Shown here one piece after another: positions 16,903 to 26,224 of a DNA stretch of 64,000 nucleotides; within the stretch, counting starts at the first letter, position 1, and every line of letters starts with the position of its first letter. The notes under the pieces are model-generated. The model did not search any database, was not told the origin of the DNA, and was given only the letters and a program-made list of their open reading frames with translations. A program made the translations under genes and the position numbers. Source of the stretch: Candidatus Fusobacterium pullicola (GTDB lineage Bacteria; Fusobacteriota; Fusobacteriia; Fusobacteriales; Fusobacteriaceae); assembly GCA_018883725.1 (NCBI GenBank), contig JAHLFN010000076.1, forward strand, positions 35,510 to 99,509, given 5' to 3'.

Positions 16903-17655
16903 TTAAGGCTTTTTTAGTACCCTTTTTAACAATATTTCTATATCATTACTAAGATTAGGATAAATAATATTTGGTCTACTTAAAAATACAACTTCAACTC
17001 CAGTTTCATCAGCAGCTTCTATTTTTTCTCTTTCTCCTCCAGTATCTCCAGCTTGTTTTGTTACTAAATATTTAATATCGTACTGTTCTATCATAGCTTT
17101 ATTCATATTTTTAGTAAAGGGTCCTTGCATAGCTATTATATTTTTAGGTAAAATACCAGCATCTTCACATCTCTTAACCATATCCCATTTTGGTAAAATC
17201 CTAAAATAACAATTATCTAGATTTTTTAATTCAGAAAAGTATGGGATATTATTACTTCCTAATGTAACTAATACCCTTCCCTCTACTCCTCCTAAATAAT
17301 TTATAAGAGTAGCAATATTATCAAATTCCTTATATTTTTGAGGGAGTAAAGAGATCTCCTCTCTTTCAAATCTAAAGTATTCTATATTTTTTTCACTACT
17401 TACTTTTAAGGCATTTTGTGAAACTTCTACAGCATATGGATGTGATAAATCTACAATCATATCTATTTTATTCTCTTCAACAAATTCTAACATCATAGAA
17501 TAAGTGAGTTTTTTACTAATAACTTTTATTGGTAAATTTTCAAGTAACTTGCCTCCATACTCTGTAGCTGTAGTAACTATTATATCTTTTCTTATCGGAC
17601 AAATTTTTTCAAGAAAATCTCTGGAATCTTTCGTTCCACCAATTATCCAAATCAT
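16903..17655 (-). CDS. cbiJ: Cobalt-precorrin-6A reductase
   Basis: 250 residues of the CbiJ/CobK family: N-terminal nucleotide-binding MIWIIGGTKDSRDFLEK, IVDLSHPYAVEVSQNA, VLVTLGSNN and VTKQAGDTGGEREKIEAA. It reduces the macrocycle with NAD(P)H in the anaerobic corrin pathway. It is the last gene of the operon; its ATG overlaps the cbiH stop (ATGA). Confidence 0.93.
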   Translation of the reverse strand: MIWIIGGTKDSRDFLEKICPIRKDIIVTTATEYGGKLLENLPIKVISKKLTYSMMLEFVEENKIDMIVDLSHPYAVEVSQNALKVSSEKNIEYFRFEREEISLLPQKYKEFDNIATLINYLGGVEGRVLVTLGSNNIPYFSELKNLDNCYFRILPKWDMVKRCEDAGILPKNIIAMQGPFTKNMNKAMIEQYDIKYLVTKQAGDTGGEREKIEAADETGVEVVFLSRPNIIYPNLSNDIEILLKRVLKKP

Positions 17656-18383
17656 AGATGATATCCTCTAGGAGTTATCATTTTTCCATCTTTTACATAT
17701 GTCTTTGAGTTTCCAACTATAACAACAGTAAACATATCAATCTCATGATTTAACATATCTTCTAAAGTTGTTAAAGTATAATTTTCATCCTCTCTACCCA
17801 CATGTCTTAATAGTGCCACGGGAGTTGTTGCAGCCTTATACTTTAACATAATCTCTCTAGCTTCTACTATTTGCTCAGTTCTTCCCTTACTTTTTGGATT
17901 ATAAAGAGATATAACAAAATCTCCATCACTAGCTCTATCTATTCTTTTAGTGATAACCTCCCAATCAGTTAATAAATCACTTAAACTAATAATAGCTTGA
18001 TCGTGCATAAGAGGTGCTCCTACAAGTGAAGCTCCTGCTACTGATGAAGTAATTCCAGGTATGATTTCTACTTCAATTCCACTACCTAAAGCTACCTCTA
18101 TCATTATACCAGCCATTCCATAGATACCTGCATCTCCACTACTGATTAACGCAACTTTTTTTCCTTCTTTAGCTAGTTCTAGAACTTTTTCACATCTATC
18201 TATCTCTTTTTTCATTCCAGAGACATAGAACTCTTTTTCACTAAACTCATCTTTTACTAAATCTACATAAGTAATATATCCAGCTATTATATCTACATTT
18301 TTAAGTGTATTGTATGCTCTAATACTAATATCTTCCATATTTCCTGGACCTATTCCTACTACATATATTTTTCCTTTATTCAT
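17652..18383 (-). CDS. cbiH: Cobalt-precorrin-3B C17-methyltransferase
   Basis: SAM-dependent methyltransferase that methylates C17 and drives ring contraction. Landmarks: YVVGIGPGNMEDISIRA, LISSGDAGIYGMAGI, EIIPGITSSVAGAS, LYNPKSKGRTEQI. An in-frame ATG at 18401 lies deeper in cbiG and lacks a ribosome site; the ATG at 18383 (MNKGKIYVVG) follows GGAGAAG and overlaps the cbiG stop by 8 bases, so it is preferred (243 residues). Confidence 0.93.
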   Translation of the reverse strand: MNKGKIYVVGIGPGNMEDISIRAYNTLKNVDIIAGYITYVDLVKDEFSEKEFYVSGMKKEIDRCEKVLELAKEGKKVALISSGDAGIYGMAGIMIEVALGSGIEVEIIPGITSSVAGASLVGAPLMHDQAIISLSDLLTDWEVITKRIDRASDGDFVISLYNPKSKGRTEQIVEAREIMLKYKAATTPVALLRHVGREDENYTLTTLEDMLNHEIDMFTVVIVGNSKTYVKDGKMITPRGYHL

Positions 18384-19362
18384 CTCCAAACTTCTCCTCA
18401 TAAATTGATATTGTTATTCCATTATAAATAAATTTTTGTTCTAAAAATTTTCCATCTCTATTAGAAGCTAATAAAGCACATGGTTCAGAAACACATGAAA
18501 CTCCTATCTGCTTTTTTACAAACTCTGAGCCAACAAACATATTCTCTATACTCAAAATTTTATCTCTAGATATGATTTCTAATTCCTTATCCAGCTCTCT
18601 AACAAATTCAATCAAACCTTCTTCATCGGCTTTAATATCCACAGTTGAAAATTTCTTAATACTCTCATATGCAAGATTATGTTTTTCCATTACTTCATTT
18701 AATGCTTTTCTTATTTCACTCTTTTGAGTTCCCCTCCTACATCCTATTCCAATAATTAGGTTTCTAGGGTATAATCTCATCACATCTATATTTTTTTTGT
18801 TCGAAACAATAACTATACCATCAGCCTCATCACTTTTGTTAAATTTTACATTCTGTGGAAGAAGTATGTCTACTCTTTTGTTATCTACTATTAGAGCCGT
18901 TAGCTCTTTAGCTTTTTTTAGAGATTCCATCTCACAATTTAGTTTTTGTGCCAATGTATCTATAGCTATCTTTCCTGTAACATCTGAACTAGTGGTTATT
19001 ATAGGGAGAAGAGAGCAAGAATTAGCAATCCTATATGTTAAATCATTGGCTCCACCAATATGTCCAGATAGAAGAGAGATTACAAAGTTTTTTCCCTCAT
19101 CTATCACAAGAACAGCGGGGTCTATATCTTTACTTTTAATGAGAGGGGCTATTTTTCTAACTACTATTCCAGTTGCCATAATAAAAATATGTCCATCATA
19201 ACTATCGAACTTGTTTTCTAGCTCAGTATTAAAATTTTCAATCTGTATAGTATTTTTAAATTGAAATTTTTTAAGAGTGTAGATATCTCCTCCCAACTTC
19301 TCTCCAATATCAATAGCTACTTCACTAGCTCCTCTTGTTACACTCCATATAGCTAGTTTCAT
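18376..19362 (-). CDS. cbiG: Cobalt-precorrin-5A hydrolase
   Basis: 328 residues. Opens the lactone of cobalt-precorrin-5A, releasing acetaldehyde. The N-terminal domain has IMATGIVVRKIAPL and SLLSGHIGGANDLT; the C-terminal domain has IGIGCRRGTQKSEI and CVSEPCALLASN, as in CbiG proteins. Its end overlaps cbiH. Confidence 0.94.
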   Translation of the reverse strand: MKLAIWSVTRGASEVAIDIGEKLGGDIYTLKKFQFKNTIQIENFNTELENKFDSYDGHIFIMATGIVVRKIAPLIKSKDIDPAVLVIDEGKNFVISLLSGHIGGANDLTYRIANSCSLLPIITTSSDVTGKIAIDTLAQKLNCEMESLKKAKELTALIVDNKRVDILLPQNVKFNKSDEADGIVIVSNKKNIDVMRLYPRNLIIGIGCRRGTQKSEIRKALNEVMEKHNLAYESIKKFSTVDIKADEEGLIEFVRELDKELEIISRDKILSIENMFVGSEFVKKQIGVSCVSEPCALLASNRDGKFLEQKFIYNGITISIYEEKFGDE

Positions 19363-19365
19363 CTT

Positions 19366-20124
19366 CTATTCTACTCCCTTTCTAAACTCATGAGTGAATG
19401 TCTTATCATATAGTTTAGATTTTTCATATACATCACCTAGAAAATCTCCAACTAAGATTTGAGCTGTTTTAGATATTCCAGCCTCTTTTACTTGTTGTTC
19501 TATAGTTTCTAAAGTTCCCATAACAATTTTTTCATCAGGCCAACTAGCTCTTTGAACAACAGCTATTGGTGTTGTCATAGGATATGAGGTAGCCAATCTT
19601 TTTACTACTTCTCCTATCATATGTACAGATAGAAAAATTGCCATAGAAGCTCTATGAGTTGCTAAGCTTTCTAAAGACTCTTTTTCAGGAACAGGTGTTC
19701 TTCCCTCTAACCTTGTACATATTACAGTTTGAGATATTGAAGGAAGAGTAAACTCTTTTTTTACCGCAGCAGCAGAAGCTAAGAAAGAGCTTACTCCAGG
19801 AATTACTTCATACTCTATTCCATGCTCATCTAAGATATCCATCTGTTCTCTATGTGCTCCAAAAATAGCTGGGTCCCCTGTATGAACTCTAGCTACCTTT
19901 TTACCTCTCTTTGCTCCTTCAATTGTAATTTCCATAACCTCTTCTAATGTCATCGAAGCTGAATTGTAAATTTCTGCTCCCTCTTTATGACAATCTATTA
20001 CCTCTTTTGGCACTAATGAACCAGCATATATTATAATATCTGCCTCTTTTACAATTCTTTGCCCTTTAACAGTTATTAATTCTGGGTCTCCAGGTCCAGC
20101 TCCTATAAAGAAAACTTTTTCCAT
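19366..20124 (-). CDS. cbiF: Cobalt-precorrin-4 C11-methyltransferase
   Basis: 252-residue SAM methyltransferase: VFFIGAGPGDPELITVKG, YAGSLVPKEV, RVHTGDPAIFGAHREQM, EVIPGVSSFLASAAA, VQRASWPDE. It acts before CbiG. The start lies inside the end of cbiL (22-base overlap). Confidence 0.95.
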   Translation of the reverse strand: MEKVFFIGAGPGDPELITVKGQRIVKEADIIIYAGSLVPKEVIDCHKEGAEIYNSASMTLEEVMEITIEGAKRGKKVARVHTGDPAIFGAHREQMDILDEHGIEYEVIPGVSSFLASAAAVKKEFTLPSISQTVICTRLEGRTPVPEKESLESLATHRASMAIFLSVHMIGEVVKRLATSYPMTTPIAVVQRASWPDEKIVMGTLETIEQQVKEAGISKTAQILVGDFLGDVYEKSKLYDKTFTHEFRKGVE

Positions 20125-20831
20125 TCTTCAAAACCTCCCTTTTTATAAATCATTGTAGTAAAATATGGGATATCTTCTTTAGTAAGTTGAGATATATCAT
20201 AAAAAACTTTCTCTGTATCCTTTCCACTATTTGATACCATTATGATATTATTCATATTATTTGTTTTTATCAGTGCTTCTCTTAATTTTTCGAAATTTCT
20301 CATAACTTTCATAAAAACAATATTTTCACTCTCAGCTAACTCTTTTTCAATATCTGTATTTTCATTAAGTGATACTATTTTTAACGATTCATCTCCCATA
20401 ACTATTGGGAAATTAAATCTTGATGACATATCAGCAAAAGAGGAAATTCCCGGAATAGTTTCCACTTGTGATTTATATTTATCTTGCATATTTTCTAATA
20501 GGTATACATATGTACTATATGTCATTGAATCTCCTATTGTAAGAAATCCTATATTTTTTCCCTCATCAAGTAACTTTTCGATTACTCTTGTATTAAACTT
20601 TCTTCCTTCTATTCTATCCAATGGATTTTTTAACATTGGAAATTCCATAAATACTATCTCTATATCCTCTTTTAAATACTCTTTAGCAATCTCATATGCT
20701 GTACTTCCTTCAGCTTTCTTAGCTTCTGGGACTATTACTACATCTAATTTTTTTAGAGTATTTACAGCCTTAATAGTTATTTGCTCTGGGTCTCCTACCC
20801 CTACACCTATACCATAAAATTTATTTGTCAT
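20103..20831 (-). CDS. cbiL: Cobalt-precorrin-2 C20-methyltransferase
   Basis: 242-residue SAM methyltransferase with the CbiL N-terminus YGIGVGVGDPEQITIKAVNTL, VPEAKK, LTIGDSMTYSTYVYLL, ETIPGISSFADMSSR. It adds the C20 methyl that is later lost with the extruded carbon. Confidence 0.94.
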   Translation of the reverse strand: MTNKFYGIGVGVGDPEQITIKAVNTLKKLDVVIVPEAKKAEGSTAYEIAKEYLKEDIEIVFMEFPMLKNPLDRIEGRKFNTRVIEKLLDEGKNIGFLTIGDSMTYSTYVYLLENMQDKYKSQVETIPGISSFADMSSRFNFPIVMGDESLKIVSLNENTDIEKELAESENIVFMKVMRNFEKLREALIKTNNMNNIIMVSNSGKDTEKVFYDISQLTKEDIPYFTTMIYKKGGFEEWKKFSL

Positions 20832-20856
20832 CTATTCTCTCCTTTTTATATCTTTC

Positions 20857-21435
20857 TTATAAAGAATTTTTATCTACAGTAATTATATAAATAGGATTCT
20901 CTCCATACATCATTGTATATGGACCTATTTTTTTACCTCTTGATACCATCATATTTACCACTTCTATATCTTTAAATCCATACTCCTTTAATAAACTCAT
21001 TGTATCATTCAGACTTTCTAGAGCTATAGTATTAATTACAAGTCTAGCATCAACAGTTGAATATTTTATAAAGTGTTCTAATATATTTTTCATACTTCCA
21101 GTCGAACCACCTATAAACATTCTATCATATGCTATATTAGGAATAGCTTCTGGAGCTCTTCCATGTATTAACTCATAATTAGTTAGATTAAATTTTTTTA
21201 TATTTTCTTTTATAGTCTCTAATCCTTTTTCCTCTTTTTCAATTCCTATTACTTTTCCATTGGAAATATATGTAGCACACTCAATACCTATAGTTCCTGT
21301 TCCAGCTCCTACATCTATCAATATAGAGTTAGGTTTTAACTGAAGTTTGGCAACTGTTACGGCTCTTACTTCTTGTTTTGTCATAGGTAATTCCCCTTGA
21401 ACAAAATCCTTATCATATATATGCAAATTTTTCAC
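20857..21435 (-). CDS. cbiT: Cobalt-precorrin-6B C15-methyltransferase, decarboxylating
   Basis: 192-residue class I SAM methyltransferase: GELPMTKQEVRAVTVAKL, the glycine-rich IDVGAGTGTIGIE, FIGGSTGSMKNIL. Works with CbiE (C5 methylation) just upstream; in some organisms the two are fused (CobL). Here they are separate genes 13 bases apart. Confidence 0.95.
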   Translation of the reverse strand: MKNLHIYDKDFVQGELPMTKQEVRAVTVAKLQLKPNSILIDVGAGTGTIGIECATYISNGKVIGIEKEEKGLETIKENIKKFNLTNYELIHGRAPEAIPNIAYDRMFIGGSTGSMKNILEHFIKYSTVDARLVINTIALESLNDTMSLLKEYGFKDIEVVNMMVSRGKKIGPYTMMYGENPIYIITVDKNSL

Positions 21436-21448
21436 TTCCTTTTCTCTT

Positions 21449-22081
21449 TTAAATATTAAGTTTTCTTACTATAACAATATTTATAGCAAACTCTCTATTT
21501 AACTTTTCATACTCCTTAATATCTATAAAGGTAATTTTCTCATCTGGATAGGAAAGTCTCTCTCCTACTACAATCTCTACATCCCTATAACCAGCATTAT
21601 ATATATTCTTAGCAATAGCATATGGAGTATTTATTCCATCAGTAAGTAATACTATACCCTTTTCTCCTGCAAATATCTCTATATATTCTGTCTCTCTTCC
21701 ATGTACACTAAGAAGTCTATAATCTTGCCATGCCTCTCCTATACGAGAAAAAAGATATTGATATGAAGATATCCCTGGAATTACATTTAACTCTTCCCTT
21801 GAGTAATTTTTTCTCATAAAGCTAAGTAGACTATAAAAACCTGTATCCCCAGATACTATCACACAGATATTTTTATCTCTATGACTATTTATATAACTTA
21901 TCAGTTCGGTAAGTTTTCCCAAGGTATATTTTTCACAAGTAGGTAGGAGTAGAGAGGATATCTCCTCTAATTGCCTTGCCCCTCCTACTGCTACCTCACA
22001 CTTTTTTATAATATCTATACCACCCTTAGTAATATAATCTATATTTCCCGGCCCAAGTCCAACTATATTAATCTTTTTCAG
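21449..22081 (-). CDS. cbiE: Cobalt-precorrin-7 C5-methyltransferase, non-AUG start
   Basis: Homology runs well upstream of the first usual start codon (TTG at 21922): the frame from 22081 reads [CTG]KKINIVGLGPGNIDYITKGG, the obligatory CbiE N-terminus, then TLGKLTELI, VSGDTGFYSLL, NVIPGISSYQYL. An in-frame TAG lies at 22082-22084, so the start must be CTG (22081-22079) or ATT (22072-22070). AGGTGAG sits about four bases before the CTG, making CTG the best choice. The start lies within the last codons of cbiD, suggesting coupled translation. About 210 residues, normal for CbiE. Confidence 0.85.
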   Translation of the reverse strand: MKKINIVGLGPGNIDYITKGGIDIIKKCEVAVGGARQLEEISSLLLPTCEKYTLGKLTELISYINSHRDKNICVIVSGDTGFYSLLSFMRKNYSREELNVIPGISSYQYLFSRIGEAWQDYRLLSVHGRETEYIEIFAGEKGIVLLTDGINTPYAIAKNIYNAGYRDVEIVVGERLSYPDEKITFIDIKEYEKLNREFAINIVIVRKLNI

Positions 22082-23192
22082 CTAACTCACCTGCCATTTG
22101 GTAAAAATTTTTACTACAACCAAGTGTATCTCCTTTGAAAGAGAAGAGTAAAACTTCACACTCTAACTCTTCTCTAGAGTATTCCTCTACCTTTCTTTTT
22201 ACTTTATTAGCTATAAAAGAGAAAAACTCTTTTTTTTCAATATAATCACAAGCTTCTTCCACAGTGTTAGAGCTCAATATCTTAGTTATATTTTCAGAAC
22301 TCTCTCCACATAAAAAGGCATTTGCTCCCATTATCTCCATACGTGCATCTGCCACTCTACTATGAGTATTAAATATTCCACCAGCTATTTTAATAGCTTT
22401 CCCTATATGTCCAAGTAAGAGAATTTTCTTGAAGCCAAGTTTTACAGCAGAGTCTATCATAAAGCCCACATAATTACTTATGACAGTTGTTTGTTCTAAG
22501 TCTAAGTTTAACCTTTCACAATAATTTTTACTATAATTACCAAATGTAAAAATACACCAATCTCTATTTTTATCCATTCTTAGTACTTTTAACTCTACGA
22601 ACATAGAGTCTTTAAGAGCTTCTTCACTCATGGGTTTGACAATACCAGTTGATCCAAGAATAGATATTCCTCCTACTATCCCAAGTTTAGGATTAAAGGT
22701 TTTTTTAGCTTTCTCCCGCCCCTCTGGCACATATATAGTTACTATCGCTTTTTTATTTTCCTTTTCTAATATTTCATTAACTATTTTTTCTATCATTTTT
22801 TGAGGCCCTGGATTTATAGCAGATTTACCTATCTCAACCTGTAAACCAAGCTTAGTAACCCTTCCTACTCCTCTTCCACCAATTAAAACAAATCTATCAA
22901 AATACAGTCCTCTTTCTACTTCAGGTAGTTTATCTACTAATTTTACTTTTGTACATATGTGTATGCCATTAGTTACATCAGGGTCATCTCCAGCATACTT
23001 TATAATAGATACACTTACCGAATTTTTTCTAACTTTTATTTTATTTACTGGAACTAAAATTTCCTCTCCATTTAGAACTGTAAATTTTATTTTTTCTAAA
23101 TAGTTATTATTTAAAAGAGCCTCTAATCCAGCTTTTATACCAACAGCAGAACAAGTCCCAGTGGTATATCCATACTTTAGATTTTCAGACAT
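22068..23192 (-). CDS. cbiD: Cobalt-precorrin-5B C1-methyltransferase
   Basis: 374 residues with the CbiD signature GYTTGTCSAVGIKAGLEALL, YAGDDPDVTNGIH, GRGVGRVTKLGL, LGIVGGISILGSTGIV and HIGKAIKIAGGIFNTHSR. It starts directly after cbiC and carries the ribosome site for cbiE inside its last codons. Confidence 0.96.
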   Translation of the reverse strand: MSENLKYGYTTGTCSAVGIKAGLEALLNNNYLEKIKFTVLNGEEILVPVNKIKVRKNSVSVSIIKYAGDDPDVTNGIHICTKVKLVDKLPEVERGLYFDRFVLIGGRGVGRVTKLGLQVEIGKSAINPGPQKMIEKIVNEILEKENKKAIVTIYVPEGREKAKKTFNPKLGIVGGISILGSTGIVKPMSEEALKDSMFVELKVLRMDKNRDWCIFTFGNYSKNYCERLNLDLEQTTVISNYVGFMIDSAVKLGFKKILLLGHIGKAIKIAGGIFNTHSRVADARMEIMGANAFLCGESSENITKILSSNTVEEACDYIEKKEFFSFIANKVKRKVEEYSREELECEVLLFSFKGDTLGCSKNFYQMAGELAEKD

Positions 23193-23840
23193 TTAAAATC
23201 CCTCTCTTTTATACATCTGATAAAGTATTCCATGTAAAATAGATACAGCTACAGTACTTCCTCCCTTTCTTCCATTTATAGTTATATATGGAAGTTTTAA
23301 TTCTTTAAATACCTCTTTTGATTCAGCAGCTCCTACAAATCCAACTGGAACTCCTACTACAAGAGCAGGCTTTTTAATCTCTCCCTTTTCTATCATCTCT
23401 TTTAGTTGAAATAAAGCTGTTGGGGCATTTCCTATTAAAAATATTTTTGTTTCCTCATCTTTTCCAGCTTTTTCCATTCCTACTATTGAACGAGTAACCC
23501 CTCTTTCTTTAGCCTCTTTTATAACCTCTTCATCAGATACTAAACAATAGGCTGTTGAATTAAATTTTCCTAAAACTAACTTACTTAAACCATTTACTAT
23601 CATATTTGTATCACAATAAATTTTACACCCATCTTTTAAAGCTTCCATTCCACTCTCGACAGCTCCATTATGAAACTCTATCAAATCAGCATACTCAAAA
23701 TCAGCAGTTGTATGTATTACTCTTTTCACGATAGGAAGAGTTTTCTCATCAAATTTTTCTCTCTTTTCTCCTAACTCTTCCTCTATTATTTCAAAACTTC
23801 TCTTCTCAATATCTTGAGGAACTTTTATATATGTACTCAT
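23193..23840 (-). CDS. cbiC: Cobalt-precorrin-8 methylmutase
   Basis: 215 residues of CbiC/CobH: VIHTTADFEYADLIEFHNGA with the catalytic His, IYCDTNMIVNGLSK, PTALFQLKEMIEKG, VGVPVGFVGAAESKEV, TINGRKGGSTVAVSILH. Moves the C11 methyl to C12 giving cobyrinate. It abuts cbiD without a gap. Confidence 0.96.
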   Translation of the reverse strand: MSTYIKVPQDIEKRSFEIIEEELGEKREKFDEKTLPIVKRVIHTTADFEYADLIEFHNGAVESGMEALKDGCKIYCDTNMIVNGLSKLVLGKFNSTAYCLVSDEEVIKEAKERGVTRSIVGMEKAGKDEETKIFLIGNAPTALFQLKEMIEKGEIKKPALVVGVPVGFVGAAESKEVFKELKLPYITINGRKGGSTVAVSILHGILYQMYKREGF

Positions 23841-23846
23841 TTAATT

Positions 23847-25169
23847 TTACTCCTTTATCTGTCCATTTATTATTTTATCTAAATAATCTAAACTTTTAAA
23901 AAAATGTATATGTGGATAACCAGCTCTACAATTTTTTTCTTTAAAGACACAAGACCACTCTTTACCATTAGGTTTTACGGCTTTATATTTTCTACTATCC
24001 TTTTCTATATCATATATTTTTGAATAGTGAAATTCGTGTCCTCTTCCTACAAGACTCTCATCTTCATGAAGAGATATATAACCAAATCTAGAAATATCTA
24101 GTCTATCTTTCATTTCTATACTACATTTTATAATATCACACATAGGAAAATATTTGTCATCTAGTAATTTTATTCCAGAGCTAAGGTACATAAACCCACC
24201 ACACTCGCCATAGATTTTTCCATTTTTATTATAATATTCTTTTATACTATTCATCATCTCTATGTTATTTGATAATTCCTTAGCATAATTTTCTGGATAA
24301 CCTCCACCAAAATATAGTAAATCTACTTCTGGTATTTTTTTATCAGTTATGGGAGAAAAGGGAATTAATTCTATTCCTAACTCCTCCATAAGTTCAAGGT
24401 TATCGTTATAGTAAAAACTAAAGGCTCTATCTTTGGCTACTCCTATTTTCACTCCACTATATCTATTTTTTATATTTTCAAATGGATTATCTACTTTCTC
24501 TCTCTCTCCAAGTTCAGCTATTTCAAGAAGTTTTTTTATATTGATAGTTTTCATTAATACTTCTTTCAATTTTTCAACTTTAAATTTTAAATTATCTATC
24601 TCTCCAGCTTGTAAAAGTCCAAGATGTCTGCTTCCAATCTCAAAGTTTTCATCTTTAGGTATATAGCCAACACACTCTATCTCTGTATATTTTTCTATTG
24701 CCTCTTTGTAATGTTTGTACATAGCTTCAGTGGTTCTATTAATTATTATACCAGCTATTTTAACTCTATTATCTAACATTTTATATCCAAGTACTTCAGC
24801 AGCTATACTTGTACTCTTTCCACCACCACTAACTATCAAAATAACTGGGAGGTCTAGTACTCTCGATAAATGTGCCGAACTATTATTATCTAAGCCATGA
24901 TCCATTCCATCATATAGTCCCATCACTCCTTCAACTATTGAGATTCCTTTATGATGTTTATAGAAAGAGTATTTCACTCCCTCCTCTCCCATCATAAACA
25001 AATCTAAGTTATAGCTTTTATTTCCAGTTACAAATTGATGAAATGTTGTATCTATATAATCTGGACCTACTTTAAATGGAGAAACATTTTCAAAGAGTGA
25101 CATAAGTCCCATTGATACAGTAGTTTTTCCTATTCCACTACTTACTCCAGCTATCATAAAACCTTTCAC
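23847..25169 (-). CDS. cbiA: Cobyrinic acid a,c-diamide synthase
   Basis: 440-residue ATP-dependent glutamine amidotransferase. N-terminal P-loop-like GVSSGIGKTTVSMGLM and GPDYIDTTFH; C-terminal class I amidotransferase with the nucleophile Cys in YGECGGFMYLSSG. Amidates the a and c carboxylates. The ATG overlaps the cobD stop by 4 bases. Confidence 0.95.
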   Translation of the reverse strand: MKGFMIAGVSSGIGKTTVSMGLMSLFENVSPFKVGPDYIDTTFHQFVTGNKSYNLDLFMMGEEGVKYSFYKHHKGISIVEGVMGLYDGMDHGLDNNSSAHLSRVLDLPVILIVSGGGKSTSIAAEVLGYKMLDNRVKIAGIIINRTTEAMYKHYKEAIEKYTEIECVGYIPKDENFEIGSRHLGLLQAGEIDNLKFKVEKLKEVLMKTINIKKLLEIAELGEREKVDNPFENIKNRYSGVKIGVAKDRAFSFYYNDNLELMEELGIELIPFSPITDKKIPEVDLLYFGGGYPENYAKELSNNIEMMNSIKEYYNKNGKIYGECGGFMYLSSGIKLLDDKYFPMCDIIKCSIEMKDRLDISRFGYISLHEDESLVGRGHEFHYSKIYDIEKDSRKYKAVKPNGKEWSCVFKEKNCRAGYPHIHFFKSLDYLDKIINGQIKE

Positions 25170-26224
25170 TTTACCACCTCAGCAAGATTTTTTAATACCT
25201 TCATATTGTTTTCTCTATCTTTGATAGCAAGTCTAATATAGTAATTATTTAATCCTACAAAGTTAGATGCATCTCTTATGACTATTCCTCTCTCTATCAA
25301 TTTTTCTCTTACTTCATTAGAACTCTTATTTAAAAGTTGTATCAAAATAAAATTTGTGTTAGTTCTATATGTTTTTATTCCCTCTATCTTTAGAGTTTCA
25401 TTATAAAACCAAACTTTTTCCTCTTCTATCCAACTTTCACTCTTTTCTATATACTCTTTATCCCGTAACATAGTTTTTCCTGCTATATCAGCGAAGCTAT
25501 TTATACTCCAAGGCTCTTTATATTTAGGAAGAGTTTTCATTATCTTTTCATCATAACTTATTCCATATCCTAATCTCAACCCTGGTACAGCAAAAAACTT
25601 TGTTAATGCTCTCATTACAAATATATTGCTATCCTTTAAATTTACAGCTGTAAATTTTTCCCAACCTTTTATAAATTCTATAAAAGCTTCATCTATGAAA
25701 AGCTTTATATTTCTTTTTTTCAACTCCTCATTTATTTTTTTTATATTTTCAATGGATATAAAATTTCCAGTTGGATTGTTAGGATTACACATTACTACTA
25801 AGTCACATTGAGGTATAGAGTCTATAAATTTTTCCATATTCAAATTAAAATCTTCTTTTTCATCTAATACAAAATAATCTATTTCACAATCTATACTCTC
25901 CAAAGCCCTTCTATATTCAGCAAAGGTAGGAGCCACTATTAAAGCCTTTTTAGGTTTTAAACTCTTCATATATAGAAAAAGCATTTCTGTAGCTCCATTT
26001 CCTACTACTATATTTTCTATATCAACATTATTATACTTTCCAATGCTCTCTCTTAATTCTATGTAATCTGGGTCTGGGTATTTTTCTAATATATCAAAAT
26101 TTTCTATCACACTTTTTTTAAATTTCTCAGGGGTTCCCAAAGGATTTATATTAGAACTATAATCTAATAATTCTCCTTTTCCCTCTCTTTTTAATCTATA
26201 TATATTTCCACCGTGTAAGTCCAT
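25166..26224 (-). CDS. cobD: Threonine-phosphate decarboxylase (CobD-type aminotransferase fold)
   Basis: 352-residue PLP enzyme making (R)-1-aminopropan-2-ol phosphate for the corrin side arm. Landmarks: DLHGGNIYRLKREG, DYSSNINPLGTP, VMCNPNNPTGNF, the PLP lysine in VMRALTKFFAVPGLRLGYG. A longer frame opens at 26281, but the ATG at 26224 overlaps the cbiB stop as TAATG and gives the normal N-terminus, so it is preferred. Confidence 0.92.
   Translation of the reverse strand: MDLHGGNIYRLKREGKGELLDYSSNINPLGTPEKFKKSVIENFDILEKYPDPDYIELRESIGKYNNVDIENIVVGNGATEMLFLYMKSLKPKKALIVAPTFAEYRRALESIDCEIDYFVLDEKEDFNLNMEKFIDSIPQCDLVVMCNPNNPTGNFISIENIKKINEELKKRNIKLFIDEAFIEFIKGWEKFTAVNLKDSNIFVMRALTKFFAVPGLRLGYGISYDEKIMKTLPKYKEPWSINSFADIAGKTMLRDKEYIEKSESWIEEEKVWFYNETLKIEGIKTYRTNTNFILIQLLNKSSNEVREKLIERGIVIRDASNFVGLNNYYIRLAIKDRENNMKVLKNLAEVVK

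Noticed and set aside
20242..20817. Long plus-strand open frame (191 codons) opposite cbiL, with similar ones opposite comB, cbiG, thiG and nagA
   Set aside because: They mirror strong minus-strand genes, are hydrophobic as expected from antisense of AT-rich coding DNA, and lack ribosome sites.
21449..21922. cbiE as a truncated 157-residue protein starting at TTG
   Set aside because: The conserved CbiE N-terminus is encoded directly upstream in the same frame, so the truncation is only an artefact of start-codon choice.
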